DNA of 64,000 nucleotides, from NCBI RefSeq assembly GCF_016756615.1, contig NZ_AP023262.1, positions 558,001 through 622,000 of the forward strand. Reading direction: 5' to 3'. Origin of the DNA: Mesorhizobium sp. L-8-3. GTDB taxonomy: Bacteria > Pseudomonadota > Alphaproteobacteria > Rhizobiales > Rhizobiaceae. This document shows positions 1 through 9,239 of this stretch, piece by piece. Under the pieces are notes generated by a model. That model searched no databases. It saw nothing but the letters and a program-made list of their open reading frames with translations, and was not told the origin of the DNA. The translations under genes and the position numbers were made by a program. Numbering within the stretch: position 1 is the stretch's first letter; every line of letters starts with the position of its first letter.

Positions 1-307
1 GGTCATCTCGATCGCCATGGCTGCCGCCCGGATCGTGTCGGCCCCGGACGGAACCATCACAGGTGCGGCCGTCGCGGTCGGAGCCTGCTCGGCGGTCGCC
101 CAGCGGCTCGGCCTGCTGGAGCAAGAGCTGCTGGGCCGCACTGCAGCCTCCGCGCCCGGTATCGTTGAAGGCGGACATCTGGTACCCCTCGCGCCCATCG
201 ACGATGTGCGCGGCAGTGCCGACTATCGGCGACAGGCGGCGCGCGCGATCGTGAAACGCGCGCTTGCGACCGCCGCCGCCGAACCTCTCGAAGGCGTCGC
301 GGCATGA
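1..307 (+). CDS. Molybdenum hydroxylase FAD-binding subunit, C-terminal part (cut by window edge)
   Basis: About 100 codons, open from base 2 and ending in TGA at 305-307; the start lies outside the window. The segment ([10 protein letters not shown], then [12 protein letters not shown] and the terminal ARAIVKRAL) resembles the C-terminal domain of the CO-dehydrogenase/xanthine-dehydrogenase flavoprotein family. In that family this subunit passes electrons from the iron-sulfur clusters to an acceptor through FAD. The stop overlaps the ATG of the next gene (ATGA), so the two are translationally coupled and almost certainly subunits of one enzyme. The identity rests on a short C-terminus plus the neighbour; the FAD-binding motifs are not in view. 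Confidence 0.72.
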   Translation, partial: VISIAMAAARIVSAPDGTITGAAVAVGACSAVAQRLGLLEQELLGRTAASAPGIVEGGHLVPLAPIDDVRGSADYRRQAARAIVKRALATAAAEPLEGVAA

Positions 308-3060
308 GCGCCGAAACCAGTTCGATCGGTTGCGAGATCAACGGCTCGCCGGTCAGCCTCGACGTTCCGCCGCTCGCCCGGTTCTCCCAGGTCCTGCGCG
401 ACGAGTTGGGACTGACCGGAACCAAGGTCGGCTGCGATGCCGGCGATTGCGGCGCCTGCACGGTGCTGGTCGACGGCGACCCGGTCTGTGCCTGCCTGAT
501 GCCCGCCGCCTCGGCCGCCGGCCGGAAGGTGCGCACGGTGGAGGGCCTGGCCAATGGCAGGCTGTCGGCGTTGCAGGCTTCCTTTCTGGAGCACGGAGCG
601 GCCCAGTGCGGAATCTGCACGCCGGGGCTGCTGGTGGCCGCCACGGCACTGCTCGAGCGCAAGCCACATCCGAGCGAAACCGAAGTGCGGGACGCGCTGG
701 GCGGCATTCTCTGCCGCTGCACCGGCTACCAGAAGATCGTGCGCGCCGTGATGCTGGCATCCTCCCGCACTGCCGATCTCGACCTCCGCATGCCCGGCGC
801 CGGCCATGCGATCGGTGCGTCGCCGGTCCGGCTCGACGGCGTCGCCAAGGTCACCGGGACGGACCGGTTCGGCGCCGACGGCTTTCCCCGGGATGCGCTT
901 GCTGTGCTGGTCGTGCGTTCGCCGCACTGGCATGCGCGTTTCCGTTTCGGCGATCTCCAGGCCTTCGTCGCGACACATCCCGGGCTGACGACAGTCTACA
1001 CCGCGTCCGACCTGCCGGGGGAAAACCGTTTCGGTGCGATACCGGCCTTCGCCGACCAGCCGGCACTGGCAGAGGGCATCGTCCGTTTCCGCGGCGAGGC
1101 CGTAGCCGTGGTCGCCGGCGAGCGCGACACGATCCGCGACCTCGACCTTTCGGAGTTTCCGGTCGAATGGACCGAACTGCCGCCGCTTCTCGATCCCGCG
1201 GAGGCCCGGTCTGCGGACGGCTTTCTGCTTCATCCGCACCGACCGCACAATGTGCTGGCCGAAGGCATCGTTGAGAAGGGGAATCCCGAACAGGCGCTGG
1301 CCGGCGCGGCGGCAACCGTCACCGGCAGCATCGAAACGTCCTATGTCGAGCACGCCTATGTCGAGCCCGAGGCGGGATGGGCCGAGATGGAGGGCGACAC
1401 GCTCGTGGTGCGGGCTTGCACGCAGGCGCCCTATCTGGACCGCGACGACACCGCCAAAGTGCTGGGCCTCGATCCGTCAAAGGTCCGCATCGTGCCCATG
1501 GCGACGGGCGGCGGCTTCGGGTCCAAGCTCGACCTTTCGGTTCAGCCTTTCATCGGTCTCGTCGCGCTGAAGACCGGCCGCCCTGCCGCGATTGCCTATA
1601 CGCGCGCCGAATCGATGATGTCGACCACCAAGCGGCACCCGGCCTCGATGAGCGCGACGATCGGCGCCGATGCCGACGGCATGGTGACCGGCATGGTTTT
1701 CGAGGGCGACTTCAACACCGGGGCCTATGCGAGCTGGGGGCCGACGGTAGCGAACCGGGTGCCGGTTCACGCTTCGGGGCCCTATCTGACCCCGAACTAT
1801 CGCGCGCGGGGCCGGGCGGTGCACACAAACGGGCCGATCTCCGGCGCCTTCCGCGGCTTCGGCGTGCCCCAGGCGACGATCATGCAGGAGACGCTCTATG
1901 ACGAGCTCGCCGGCCAGCTCGGCATCGACCGCCTGGAGTTTCGCCTGCGCAACGCACTTCGCAACGGCTGCGAAACGGTCACGGGCCATCGTCTCGAGAA
2001 GGGCGTCGGGATAGCCGAGTGCCTCGGTGCGCTGGCGCCGCACTGGCGTCGTGCAATGGCGGAAGCCCAAGCGTTCAATACTTCGCATGACGGCGTCAAG
2101 CGCGGCGTCGGCGTCGCGTCCTGCTGGTACGGCTGCGGCAACACCGCCCTGCCGAATCCGTCGACCATCAAGATCGGCATCTCGGCCGACGGCGCTGTCG
2201 TGCTCCACCAGGGAGCGGTCGACATCGGCCAGGGCGCGAACACCGTGATCACCCAGATCGCCGCCGACGCGCTCGGCCTGCCGCTCTCGGCCTTCCGGCT
2301 GAAGGACGCCGATACGGCGGTCACGCCTGATGCCGGCAAGACCTCGGCCTCGCGGCAGACCTTCATTTCGGGCAAGGCGGCCGAGACGGCTGCGCGTGCC
2401 TTGCGGGACGACATATTGCGCTTTGCCAATGTCTCGGCGCAGGCGACGCTGGCGTTCGAGAGCGACGCGCTCATCATCCGCGAAGGCGAGGCGATGCGCC
2501 GGATCGCGCTCTCCTCCCTTCCCCGCAACGGCGAGGGGTACGTCTTCGTCGCGGAGGAGACCTATGACGCGCCCACGCAGGCGCTCGACGAGAAGGGACA
2601 GGGCCGCCCCTACGCGGTCTACGGCTACGGCGCCCAGATCGCCGAGCTGGAGGTGGATATCGCGCTCGGCACGGTCCGGTTGGTGAAGATCATCGCCGCC
2701 CATGACGTCGGCAAGGCGATCAACCCTCTGCTTGCCGAAGGGCAGATCGAGGGCGGTATCGCGCAGGGTATCGGCATGGCGCTCATGGAGGAATATGTGC
2801 CCGGCCGCACCGAGAACCTGCATGACTATCTGATCCCGACCTTCGGCGACATCCCGCCGATCGAAACCATTCTGGTCGAAGTTCCGGATCCGGAAGGACC
2901 CTTCGGGGCCAAGGGCTTGGGCGAGCATGTGCTGATCCCGACAGCGCCGGCGATCCTGAACGCGATCCGCCATGCGACCGGGGTGCTGGTGACCAAGGTG
3001 CCGGCGACCCCGAGCCGCGTGCTGGCGGCGATCCGGGCGACCGCGGAGAGTGCTCCATGA
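304..3060 (+). CDS. Fused [2Fe-2S]/molybdopterin-binding subunit of a molybdenum hydroxylase
   Basis: A 918-residue protein joining two usually separate subunits. Residues 1-85 form a plant-type [2Fe-2S] domain with C44, C49, C52 and C64. Residues 86-160 form the second [2Fe-2S] domain (C102, C105, C137, C139; CGICTPG and CRCTG). From about residue 170 comes the xanthine-dehydrogenase/aldehyde-oxidase catalytic part, with GGGFGSK, AFRGFG and the terminal GAKGLGE whose Glu, near residue 874, is the expected catalytic base. The family hydroxylates N-heterocycles or aldehydes with water-derived oxygen. The next gene, a 6-hydroxynicotinate reductase-like protein overlapping by 4 bp, suggests nicotinate or a close analogue as substrate; that is inference. 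There is no Tat signal, so it is probably cytoplasmic. Confidence 0.9.
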   Translation: MSAETSSIGCEINGSPVSLDVPPLARFSQVLRDELGLTGTKVGCDAGDCGACTVLVDGDPVCACLMPAASAAGRKVRTVEGLANGRLSALQASFLEHGAAQCGICTPGLLVAATALLERKPHPSETEVRDALGGILCRCTGYQKIVRAVMLASSRTADLDLRMPGAGHAIGASPVRLDGVAKVTGTDRFGADGFPRDALAVLVVRSPHWHARFRFGDLQAFVATHPGLTTVYTASDLPGENRFGAIPAFADQPALAEGIVRFRGEAVAVVAGERDTIRDLDLSEFPVEWTELPPLLDPAEARSADGFLLHPHRPHNVLAEGIVEKGNPEQALAGAAATVTGSIETSYVEHAYVEPEAGWAEMEGDTLVVRACTQAPYLDRDDTAKVLGLDPSKVRIVPMATGGGFGSKLDLSVQPFIGLVALKTGRPAAIAYTRAESMMSTTKRHPASMSATIGADADGMVTGMVFEGDFNTGAYASWGPTVANRVPVHASGPYLTPNYRARGRAVHTNGPISGAFRGFGVPQATIMQETLYDELAGQLGIDRLEFRLRNALRNGCETVTGHRLEKGVGIAECLGALAPHWRRAMAEAQAFNTSHDGVKRGVGVASCWYGCGNTALPNPSTIKIGISADGAVVLHQGAVDIGQGANTVITQIAADALGLPLSAFRLKDADTAVTPDAGKTSASRQTFISGKAAETAARALRDDILRFANVSAQATLAFESDALIIREGEAMRRIALSSLPRNGEGYVFVAEETYDAPTQALDEKGQGRPYAVYGYGAQIAELEVDIALGTVRLVKIIAAHDVGKAINPLLAEGQIEGGIAQGIGMALMEEYVPGRTENLHDYLIPTFGDIPPIETILVEVPDPEGPFGAKGLGEHVLIPTAPAILNAIRHATGVLVTKVPATPSRVLAAIRATAESAP

Positions 3061-4598
3061 GCGAGCTCGCCGAACGCTTCGAAACCCATGAGCCCGGCGC
3101 CAAGCAGGCGGGCGAGAAGATCCGCTGCGACGCCTGCCCGGTCATGTGCTACATCGCAGAAGGACGGACCGGAGCCTGCGACCGCTACGGCAATGTGGGC
3201 GGCAGGATCGTCCGCTCGGATCCGCTCGTCATCCTCAACCACGCCGAGGAAGCCGGCGGCGCCATCGTGCCCTTCCTCGGCGAGGACGAATGGGCCGGCG
3301 CGCTGCTGAACACGGGCCCCCGCTTCGTCACGGCCATCGGCGCGGGGACAACCTATCCGGACTACAAGCCGGCGCCCTTCATCGTCTCGCAGGAAGTCGA
3401 GGGTGTCGAACTCGTCACCGTGGTGACCGAGGGCATCTTCAGCTATTGCGGCGTCAAGGTGAAGATCGATACGGACCGCCATATCGGCCCCGAGACCGCC
3501 ACAGTACGTGCCGAGGGGGAAGCCGTCGGCCATGTGACGACGGGCGAATACGGCTCGCAGATGCTGTCGCTGGGCGGCGTCACCCATCTGACCGGCGGTT
3601 CGAAATCCGAGGGGCGCGTCACCTGTGACACGCTGCTCAACCTCTGCAACCGCAAGCCCGTCGAGCTTGCGATCGACGGCGGTGCGACCGTGATCGTCGA
3701 GGCGGGCAAGGCACCCGTCATCGACGGCAAGGCCGAGCACCGGATGCGGGTCGGCTGCGGCTCCGCCACCATCGGCATGTTCGCAACGCAATGGCGCGGG
3801 CTGGTGGACGAGGTGGTGGTCGTCGACGACCACATCACCGGCGTCGTCTCCGAGCACCAGGCCGGCAAGGTGCTGGGCTGGGAGGACACCGGCATCAGGA
3901 TCATCGGCCGGCGGTCGACGCCCGGCCGCTATTTCAAGGTGTCCGAACCCGGCCTCGGCTGGGGCGGCACGACGATCTCCGACCCGCTTGCGATACTGGG
4001 CGAGTGGAACCCGAAGAAGGGCGCGCGACCAGGCCTATCCCTGCTGATGGTTTCGACGACAGGCGAGCAGTTCGCCTATTACGAGCTCGACGAGCAGCTG
4101 AAGCCTGTCGAGAAAGCGTTTCCCGAACGGCTGCGCAAGTCTGTCGGCCTGATCGAGGACAATTGCGAGCCGGCCCTTTGCACGGTTCTCTTCATCGGCG
4201 GCGCGGGCGGGTCGCTGCGCGCGGGCGTTACCGAAAATCCCGTCAATCTCACCCGCTCCGTGCAGCGGCTGCAGACCTATGTCACCGTCGGGGGAGCGCC
4301 GGTCTATGTCTGGCCGGGCGGCGGCATCACGCTGATGGTCGACGTCACCCGCGTCCCGGAAAACGCTTTCGGCTACGTGCCGACCCCCGCGCTCGTCGCG
4401 CCGATCGAATTCACCATGCGCCGTGACGACTATGTCAGGCTCGGCGGCTACGCGGCGGAGATCCGAAGCGTCGACGATATCGTTTCGCATGGCGGGGAAT
4501 ACGCCAATCCCAGGCATGGCGCTGTTGCTTCCGGGCGGAATCCCTGGCCGCCGCTGGCGCAGCTCCAGCGTTTCGCGGTGGATGGGCGGAAGCCATGA
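3057..4598 (+). CDS. hnr: 6-hydroxynicotinate reductase-like iron-sulfur protein
   Basis: 513 residues; the start overlaps the preceding stop (ATGA). Near the N-terminus there is a cysteine cluster C24-x2-C27-x3-C31-x9-C41 (CDACPVMC ... GACDRYGN) that should bind an Fe-S cluster. The rest matches my recollection of 6-hydroxynicotinate reductase, the enzyme that reduces 6-hydroxynicotinate to 1,4,5,6-tetrahydro-6-oxonicotinate with reduced ferredoxin in Eubacterium barkeri and is encoded in nicotinate gene clusters of Azorhizobium-type bacteria. Placed directly after a molybdenum hydroxylase, it fits hydroxylation followed by ring reduction. The exact substrate cannot be read from sequence. 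A rhizobial repeat follows at 4640-4832, before the next gene of the putative operon. Confidence 0.78.
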   Translation: MSELAERFETHEPGAKQAGEKIRCDACPVMCYIAEGRTGACDRYGNVGGRIVRSDPLVILNHAEEAGGAIVPFLGEDEWAGALLNTGPRFVTAIGAGTTYPDYKPAPFIVSQEVEGVELVTVVTEGIFSYCGVKVKIDTDRHIGPETATVRAEGEAVGHVTTGEYGSQMLSLGGVTHLTGGSKSEGRVTCDTLLNLCNRKPVELAIDGGATVIVEAGKAPVIDGKAEHRMRVGCGSATIGMFATQWRGLVDEVVVVDDHITGVVSEHQAGKVLGWEDTGIRIIGRRSTPGRYFKVSEPGLGWGGTTISDPLAILGEWNPKKGARPGLSLLMVSTTGEQFAYYELDEQLKPVEKAFPERLRKSVGLIEDNCEPALCTVLFIGGAGGSLRAGVTENPVNLTRSVQRLQTYVTVGGAPVYVWPGGGITLMVDVTRVPENAFGYVPTPALVAPIEFTMRRDDYVRLGGYAAEIRSVDDIVSHGGEYANPRHGAVASGRNPWPPLAQLQRFAVDGRKP

Positions 4599-4639
4599 GC
4601 GGCAGATTTCATTCCGCGTCCGGAATAGATGCAAAGGTT

Positions 4640-4832
4640 ACCCCTCATCCGACCGCGCTTCGCGCGGCCACCTTCGTCCACAAGGGGAGAAGGCTGGCGC
4701 CCGGCAGAAACGTTTTCGCCAATCTTCGGCGTCGGCGACTGGCAATGGCGTCGATGCAAGGCTCCAGCCTTCTCCCCCTGTGGGAGAAGGTGGCCGACTC
4801 GGAGCTTGCGGAGGGGCGGACGGATGAGGGGT
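4640..4832. repeat. Rhizobial intergenic inverted-repeat element, copy 1
   Basis: About 193 bp bounded by inverted arms: ACCCCTCATCC at the left and GGATGAGGGGT at the right. Inside are the arms CACCTTCGTCCACAAGG and GTGGGAGAAGGTGG. The right arm has diverged more than the left. A second, better conserved copy is at 24251-24429. It sits between the 6-hydroxynicotinate reductase-like gene and the UPF0280 gene, in the middle of a probable operon. Elements with this outline are widespread between genes in rhizobia; no coding function is apparent. Confidence 0.8.
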
Positions 4833-4872
4833 GCTCGCAGAAGAGCCGAGTTCCCCGCATGGACAGACGGCC

Positions 4873-5766
4873 ATGACCGGCCCCCAGGCGAGCCTGCTGC
4901 CGGACGGCCGCCGGCTGCACCTCAATCATGGGCCGATCGACCTCATTATCGAGGCATTCGGGGCAGTGGAGGAGCGCAAGGCGGCCTATCTGCAGGCTAC
5001 GGCGCGATTCCGAACCATTCTCGGCGAATTGGTCGAGGAACTGGAGGAGCTACGTCGGCCGGCCGGGCCGATGCTCCGCCCCTTCCTGGGCCCGACCGCC
5101 CGGCGCATGGAGGCGGCCGTGTCGCCTCATTCATGCTCGTTCATAACGCCGATGGCGGCGGTTGCCGGCTCGGTGGCCGACGAGATGATGGCCGCGATGC
5201 TCGCCGGACGAAGGCTCGAGAAGGCCTATATCAACAATGGCGGCGACATCGCCCTCCACCTTTCCCCGGAATCGGAAGTTCGCGCAGCAATCGCCGGTAC
5301 CGGTCATGGCTTCGCCGACCGCTTGTTGATCCGCCACGCCGATCCGGTGCGCGGCATAGCCACCAGCGGCTGGCGCGGCCGCAGTTTCTCGCTGGGCATC
5401 GCCGATGCAGTGACGGTATTGGCCGGGAATGCGGCAGAAGCTGATGCGGCGGCGACGGTGATCGCCAATGCGGTCGATCTGCCCGGCCATCCGGCGATTG
5501 CCCGCCTGCCTGCGCACAGCCTTTCCCCGGACAACGATCTCGGCGACCGGCTGGTCACCCGAGGCGTCGGCAAGCTTCAGCCGGAAGATATCGCCAAGGC
5601 CCTCGACAGGGGTTGGACCGTCGCCGAAGAAATGCGCGACAAGGATCTTGTTGTCGCTACCGCCTTGTTCCTGTGCGGCCACAACCGTATCAGCGGCCCG
5701 ATGATGCTGGATGCGTCGGACCGCGGCAACGCGAGGATCCGGCAGGAGGAGCTTTCCCATGGTTGA
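4873..5766 (+). CDS. UPF0280 family protein (ApbE-like superfamily)
   Basis: 297 residues from ATG 4873; an in-frame GTG at 4831 lies inside the intergenic repeat and is less likely. The sequence has the features I associate with UPF0280: a region around AAVAGSVADEM, the YINNGGDIALHL segment, TSGWRGRSFSLGIADAVTV, and a C-terminal DKDLVVA region. UPF0280 proteins are related in fold to ApbE flavin transferases, but their activity is unknown. The gene overlaps the DUF1185 gene by 8 bp and lies downstream of the reductase gene. A role in cofactor insertion or in a later hydrolytic step is possible but unproven. Confidence 0.78.
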   Translation: MTGPQASLLPDGRRLHLNHGPIDLIIEAFGAVEERKAAYLQATARFRTILGELVEELEELRRPAGPMLRPFLGPTARRMEAAVSPHSCSFITPMAAVAGSVADEMMAAMLAGRRLEKAYINNGGDIALHLSPESEVRAAIAGTGHGFADRLLIRHADPVRGIATSGWRGRSFSLGIADAVTVLAGNAAEADAAATVIANAVDLPGHPAIARLPAHSLSPDNDLGDRLVTRGVGKLQPEDIAKALDRGWTVAEEMRDKDLVVATALFLCGHNRISGPMMLDASDRGNARIRQEELSHG

Positions 5767-6343
5767 GTTTCCGATCCGCAAGATCGCGATGCTCGTGGAA
5801 GCGATATTCCACGAGGGTGGGCCGGCAGCAGATCAACCGCGCCGGCGCGGGGCGGCCATGGCGCTCGTCGGCAACCCGTTCGCAGGCCGCTATGTCGCGG
5901 AAGTGCAAGGCGCCATGGAAGACCTCAAGCCGCTCGGCCTCATGTTGTCGGACAGGCTGATCGACGCGCTCGGCGGCGATCCCTCTATCATCGACGGCTA
6001 CGGCAAGGGCGCCATAGTGGGAACGGCGGGCGAACTCGAGCATGGTGCGCTCTGGCACGTGCCGGGCGGCTATGCGATGCGCGAAAGGCTGGGCGAGGCC
6101 AAGGCCATCGTTCCGTCGGCCAAGAAGGTCGGCGCCTTCGGTGCGCGGCTCGACGTGCCGCTCGGTCACATCAACGCGGCCTATGTGCGCAGCCACTTCG
6201 ACGCCATGGAGGTCGGCATCAGCGACGGCCCCCGCCCCGACGAGATCCTGTTCGTACTGGCCATGAGCTGCGGCCCGCGCATCCACAATCGCATGGGCGG
6301 CCTGGAAGCCAAGGACATAAAGGCATGGGACGGCCTGCGGTGA
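5759..6343 (+). CDS. DUF1185 / 'amino acid synthesis' family protein (AA_synth)
   Basis: 194 residues starting at ATG 5759, preceded by GGAGGAGC and overlapping the UPF0280 stop. The sequence (KIAMLVEAIFHEGG, PFAGRYV, GKGAIVGTAGELEHGALWH, ARLDVPLGH, FVLAMSCGPRIHNRMGG) matches the family Pfam calls AA_synth, whose known structures have a variant of the chorismate-mutase fold and whose reaction is not established. The invariant-looking GELEHG and RIHNR stretches suggest an active site. Co-occurrence with a ring reductase makes a role in opening or hydrolysing the reduced heterocycle worth testing; this is inference from context only. Confidence 0.78.
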   Translation: MVEFPIRKIAMLVEAIFHEGGPAADQPRRRGAAMALVGNPFAGRYVAEVQGAMEDLKPLGLMLSDRLIDALGGDPSIIDGYGKGAIVGTAGELEHGALWHVPGGYAMRERLGEAKAIVPSAKKVGAFGARLDVPLGHINAAYVRSHFDAMEVGISDGPRPDEILFVLAMSCGPRIHNRMGGLEAKDIKAWDGLR

Positions 6344-6807
6344 CGAGCGGCGAGAACATGCTGCGCCGGATCGAAAGCGACAGGGCCGACGACGGCTATC
6401 ATCTTCAGGATCAGGTGGGCTTCATCCTGCGCAAGGCGCATCAGCGCCATGTGGCGATCTTCGCCTCACATATCGGCGACCTCACACCGCCGCAATTCGC
6501 CGCACTCGCCAAGCTTCAGGACATCGGCGAGACCTCGCAGAACCAGCTCGGCGCGCTGATCGCCATGGACGCCGCGACGGTCAAGGGCGTCATCGACCGG
6601 CTCAAGGCGCGCGGTTTCGTAGAGATCGCCAAGCATGACGGCGACAAGCGCCGGCTCCTGGTGAGCCTAACCGACGAAGGGCGGCAGGCGGTCGAGCGGC
6701 TGATCCCGCTTGCTCAGAAGATAACCGCGGAAACGATGGCGCCGCTGTCGCCGAAGGAGGCAGGAACGTTGTTGAGGCTGTTGGGGAAAATAGCGAGTAG
6801 CGAGTAG
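6325..6807 (+). CDS. MarR family transcriptional regulator
   Basis: 160 residues with a winged-helix domain: helix-turn-helix around TSQNQLGALIAMDAATVKGV and wing KHDGDKRRLLVSLTDEG, typical of MarR. It overlaps the DUF1185 gene by 19 bp if started at ATG 6325 (AAGGA 9 bp upstream); ATG 6358 is an alternative start giving a normal-length MarR. As the last gene of the cluster it probably senses the heterocyclic substrate and regulates the operon. The final codons (ASSE) are made of the same GCGAGTAGC unit as the following inverted repeat, so the end of the gene has been overrun by the repeat. Confidence 0.88.
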   Translation: MGRPAVTSGENMLRRIESDRADDGYHLQDQVGFILRKAHQRHVAIFASHIGDLTPPQFAALAKLQDIGETSQNQLGALIAMDAATVKGVIDRLKARGFVEIAKHDGDKRRLLVSLTDEGRQAVERLIPLAQKITAETMAPLSPKEAGTLLRLLGKIASSE

Positions 6808-6880
6808 CGAGGTGGGTTGGCGTAACTGGTTTCCCCCCGCAACCCTTTTCTCCCCTATTCGCTACTGGCTACTCGCTATT
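6789..6880. terminator. Inverted repeat between convergent genes (probable bidirectional terminator)
   Basis: Two 22-bp arms, 6789-6810 and 6859-6880, are inverted copies with one mismatch, each built from GCGAGTAGC units. The stop codons of the MarR gene (6805-6807) and the class II aldolase gene (6883-6885) lie inside or beside the arms. The placement between converging genes argues for transcription termination, although there is no clear T-tract; the GCGAATAGC-type unit itself is a common rhizobial repeat. Confidence 0.6.
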
Positions 6881-6882
6881 CG

Positions 6883-7644
6883 CTAATTCCTGTATTGCGG
6901 CTCCTGCTCATCCAGGATCGCTTTCAGTTCCGCCAGATGCCGTATTGCCTGGCCGAGATAATCGTCCAGTTCGCTCGCGGTCTTTTCCGCTATCTCGTCG
7001 GAAAGCATGCGCAGCGGACGTCCCGTCCACAGCGCCTTGATGTAGGTCTCGGCCGCACGCTCGAAATAATACATGCGGTTGAAGGTGTCGGCGACCGGAT
7101 CCCCGATCACGAGCACGCCGTGATTGCCCATCACCATGACCTTGACCTTCGGATCGGCAAGCAGTTTCGAGCAACGCTCGCCCTCTTCCTCGAAGGCCAG
7201 TCCGCCATAGAGCCCGTCGACGACATGGCGGTTGAAGAACATCGCCGAATTCTGGTCGATCGGCGGCAGCCTCGAATCCGCGAGCGAGGCAAGCACGGTC
7301 GCATGGATCGAGTGGACATGCATGACGCAGCGCGCATGGGCGCAGTTGCGGTGAATGGCGCCGTGCAGCCCCCATGCGGTTGGGTCGGGCGCGTCGGGCC
7401 GGTTCATCGTCTCCGGATCGTCGGCGTCGATCAGCAGCAGGTCGCTCGCCTTGACGCGCGAGAAGTGGACCTGGTTCGGGTTCATCAGGAACCGCCTGCC
7501 CTCGTCGTCCACGGCAAGCGAAAAATGATTGGCCACAGCCTCATGCATGTTGAGCCGTGCCGTCCAGCGGAAGGCGCAGGCGAGATCGACCCTTTCCTCG
7601 TAATAAGGAAGGTTCGAATGGACGGGCAGACGGGCGATGCTCAC
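6883..7644 (-). CDS. Class II aldolase/adducin family protein
   Basis: 253 residues. The start is GTG at 7644, chosen because AGGGAGGT lies 4-5 bp upstream and because residues encoded further upstream show no family similarity. The zinc-binding histidines of class II aldolases are visible in CVMHVHSIHA (HxH) and in VMGNHGVL. The family includes fuculose-phosphate aldolase, ribulose-phosphate epimerase and several decarboxylases and dehydratases acting on hydroxy acids. Nothing here decides the substrate. It converges on the MarR gene and shares the repeat between them, so it is a separate transcription unit. Confidence 0.85.
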   Translation of the reverse strand: MSIARLPVHSNLPYYEERVDLACAFRWTARLNMHEAVANHFSLAVDDEGRRFLMNPNQVHFSRVKASDLLLIDADDPETMNRPDAPDPTAWGLHGAIHRNCAHARCVMHVHSIHATVLASLADSRLPPIDQNSAMFFNRHVVDGLYGGLAFEEEGERCSKLLADPKVKVMVMGNHGVLVIGDPVADTFNRMYYFERAAETYIKALWTGRPLRMLSDEIAEKTASELDDYLGQAIRHLAELKAILDEQEPQYRN

Positions 7645-7959
7645 GGGACCTCCCTGGCAGCGGCTTCGGATTTTCCCTCGACACTGCAGTGCGCTCGGCC
7701 GTCTCGCAATCCCAAATCCGACAGCGTCGGGGCCTGGACCAAGCGATCGTCCGGCTGCACCGCGCCGCTTGTCCAGCCTCAGGCCGCCATCCTCGACGAT
7801 GAAGGCGACGACCTCAGCCAGACCCTTGCCGCGCCACATGCGGGTGAAGCCGAAGTGCCTGATTGCTCTTCTCGATGACGAGGGAGGTCCGACAGGTGAT
7901 GCTCCCGAGAACACGTTGAGCGCGAGATCGGCGATGTCGGGCAAAGCGGGGGGTTCCGA
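7645..7959. other. Gene-free stretch upstream of the class II aldolase
   Basis: About 315 bp. On the minus strand the aldolase frame stays open for another 100 codons, but I do not recognise that peptide and the strong ribosome-binding site sits inside it, just before GTG 7644. It therefore most likely holds the aldolase promoter and non-coding or decayed sequence. Confidence 0.45.
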
Positions 7960-8403
7960 TCACGATGTTGCGAGTCCCTCGAAGGCCAGAACCGCAAGGG
8001 CCGCCCCGACCACGAGGCAGAGCGGCGAATAGTAGCGCGCGTCGAGCCGGGCGAACGGCATTTCCGGCGTGAGCCGCCGCCAGTAGGAGGTAAAGCCGAG
8101 GAGGCCGCGGAAGAGGAAGACGAGCGCCACGAAAAAGGCCGCACCGGCAAGGGATTGCCGTGCGAACGGAGAGGCGAAGAGGTCGCCCAACGCCAGCACG
8201 ACCAGTGTCACGGCGACGACCAGGCCCGCAACCGCGAAGCAGGCGGCCGGGGACGGCATGGTGTCGATGCCCTTGAAACCGGCCACGGCGCGGGCGCAGG
8301 ACCTTTGGTCGGCGCCCGGCCAGACGCCGCCAATACCCCAATAGGCGTGCAGCGCGGCGATTGCCGTGAGCGGGACCGCGATGATGACGGCCAGCAGGCT
8401 CAT
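7960..8403 (-). CDS. DUF3995-type small membrane protein
   Basis: 147 residues from ATG 8403. Four hydrophobic segments are visible: LLAVIIAVPLTAIAALHAYW, CFAVAGLVVAVTLVVLAL, LAGAAFFVALVFLFRGLLG and LCLVVGAALAVLAF. The early HAYWGIGGVWPG and the central FRGLLGFTSYW segments fit DUF3995 membrane proteins, whose function is unknown. It stands alone between the aldolase and a glutathione S-transferase, both on the same strand but separated by more than 160 bp. Confidence 0.7.
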   Translation of the reverse strand: MSLLAVIIAVPLTAIAALHAYWGIGGVWPGADQRSCARAVAGFKGIDTMPSPAACFAVAGLVVAVTLVVLALGDLFASPFARQSLAGAAFFVALVFLFRGLLGFTSYWRRLTPEMPFARLDARYYSPLCLVVGAALAVLAFEGLATS

Positions 8404-8566
8404 ATGCGAAACAGCTCCGATCCGCTCCGGGGAAACGGCGAACACTTTCCGCCACTCCCAAACATGCTCGCGCGTCGCCGCCTTTCGCCGCGAGCGGGCA
8501 CGGCGACGTCGAAGGGTTCGGCCAGAGGGGTTCCGCTCCCGCGCCTGACAGCTACCGCATGCACCA

Positions 8567-9166
8567 TCACTTTGCCCCAACGGTCTGGGCCCGCGCCCGC
8601 GCCGGGCGCGACAGGACGCGATCGAAATAGGCGTTGACGTTGTCGGACTCGATCGCGAACTTGCCGCCCCGCGCCCAGGCGCCCATATCGCCCAACAGCA
8701 CGTCGACAGCGCTGAAACGATCCCCCAGCGCATATTGCCTGTCGCCGAGGCGCCGTTCCAGGGTCTGGACCTCTTCACGGAAATCGTGGGCCGTCGCCGG
8801 CCCGACGTCGACCCGCAGTTCGGCCGGCAGGATGAAGCGATGGCGCAGCTTGTTCCAGAGCGGCGCTTCGAACTCCGACTGCGCATAATGCATCCAGGAA
8901 TCCATGGCGGCGCGGCCGGCGCGGCCGGGCTCCGCCCCCATTCCCTTGTCGGGATGCCGGTCCGCCAGATAGACGCAGATCGCCGCGGAATCGGTCACGA
9001 CGACATCGCCGTCGACCAGGGCCGGCGACTTGCCAGACGGGTTCAGCGCATACATCTGCGGCGACCGGATGTCGGCCTTCACGAACTCGTAAGGCACCCC
9101 GAGTTCCTCCAGCATCCACAGGACGCGTCCGACACGGGAACCGGGCGAACCAACGGCTTTGTACAT
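8567..9166 (-). CDS. Glutathione S-transferase family protein
   Basis: 199 residues from ATG 9166 (AGGAAAGG upstream). The N-terminal thioredoxin-like domain shows YKAVGSPGSRVGRVLWMLEE, then NPSGKSPAL and the glutathione-binding TDSAAICVYLAD. An all-helical C-terminal domain follows, with the YALGDRFSAVDVLLG capping motif. A Ser near position 7 is probably the catalytic residue. Such enzymes conjugate or isomerise electrophiles with glutathione; the substrate is unknown. A second, unrelated-subclass GST is at 11681-12385. Confidence 0.85.
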   Translation of the reverse strand: MYKAVGSPGSRVGRVLWMLEELGVPYEFVKADIRSPQMYALNPSGKSPALVDGDVVVTDSAAICVYLADRHPDKGMGAEPGRAGRAAMDSWMHYAQSEFEAPLWNKLRHRFILPAELRVDVGPATAHDFREEVQTLERRLGDRQYALGDRFSAVDVLLGDMGAWARGGKFAIESDNVNAYFDRVLSRPARARAQTVGAK

Positions 9167-9239
9167 TCGGAATCTGCCTTTCCTGACCACAGAGGGGAAG
9201 ACTATTTCACAATGATACGTGTAGGCAAAGCGAGGCCGC

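Noticed and set aside
4595..4876. Short plus-strand frames over the intergenic repeat (peptides with HPTALRAATF)
   Set aside because: This peptide is the chance translation of the rhizobial repeat itself and recurs at the second copy.
7645..7944. Longer N-terminus for the class II aldolase
   Set aside because: The extra 100 residues are unlike the family, and a strong Shine-Dalgarno sequence precedes GTG 7644.
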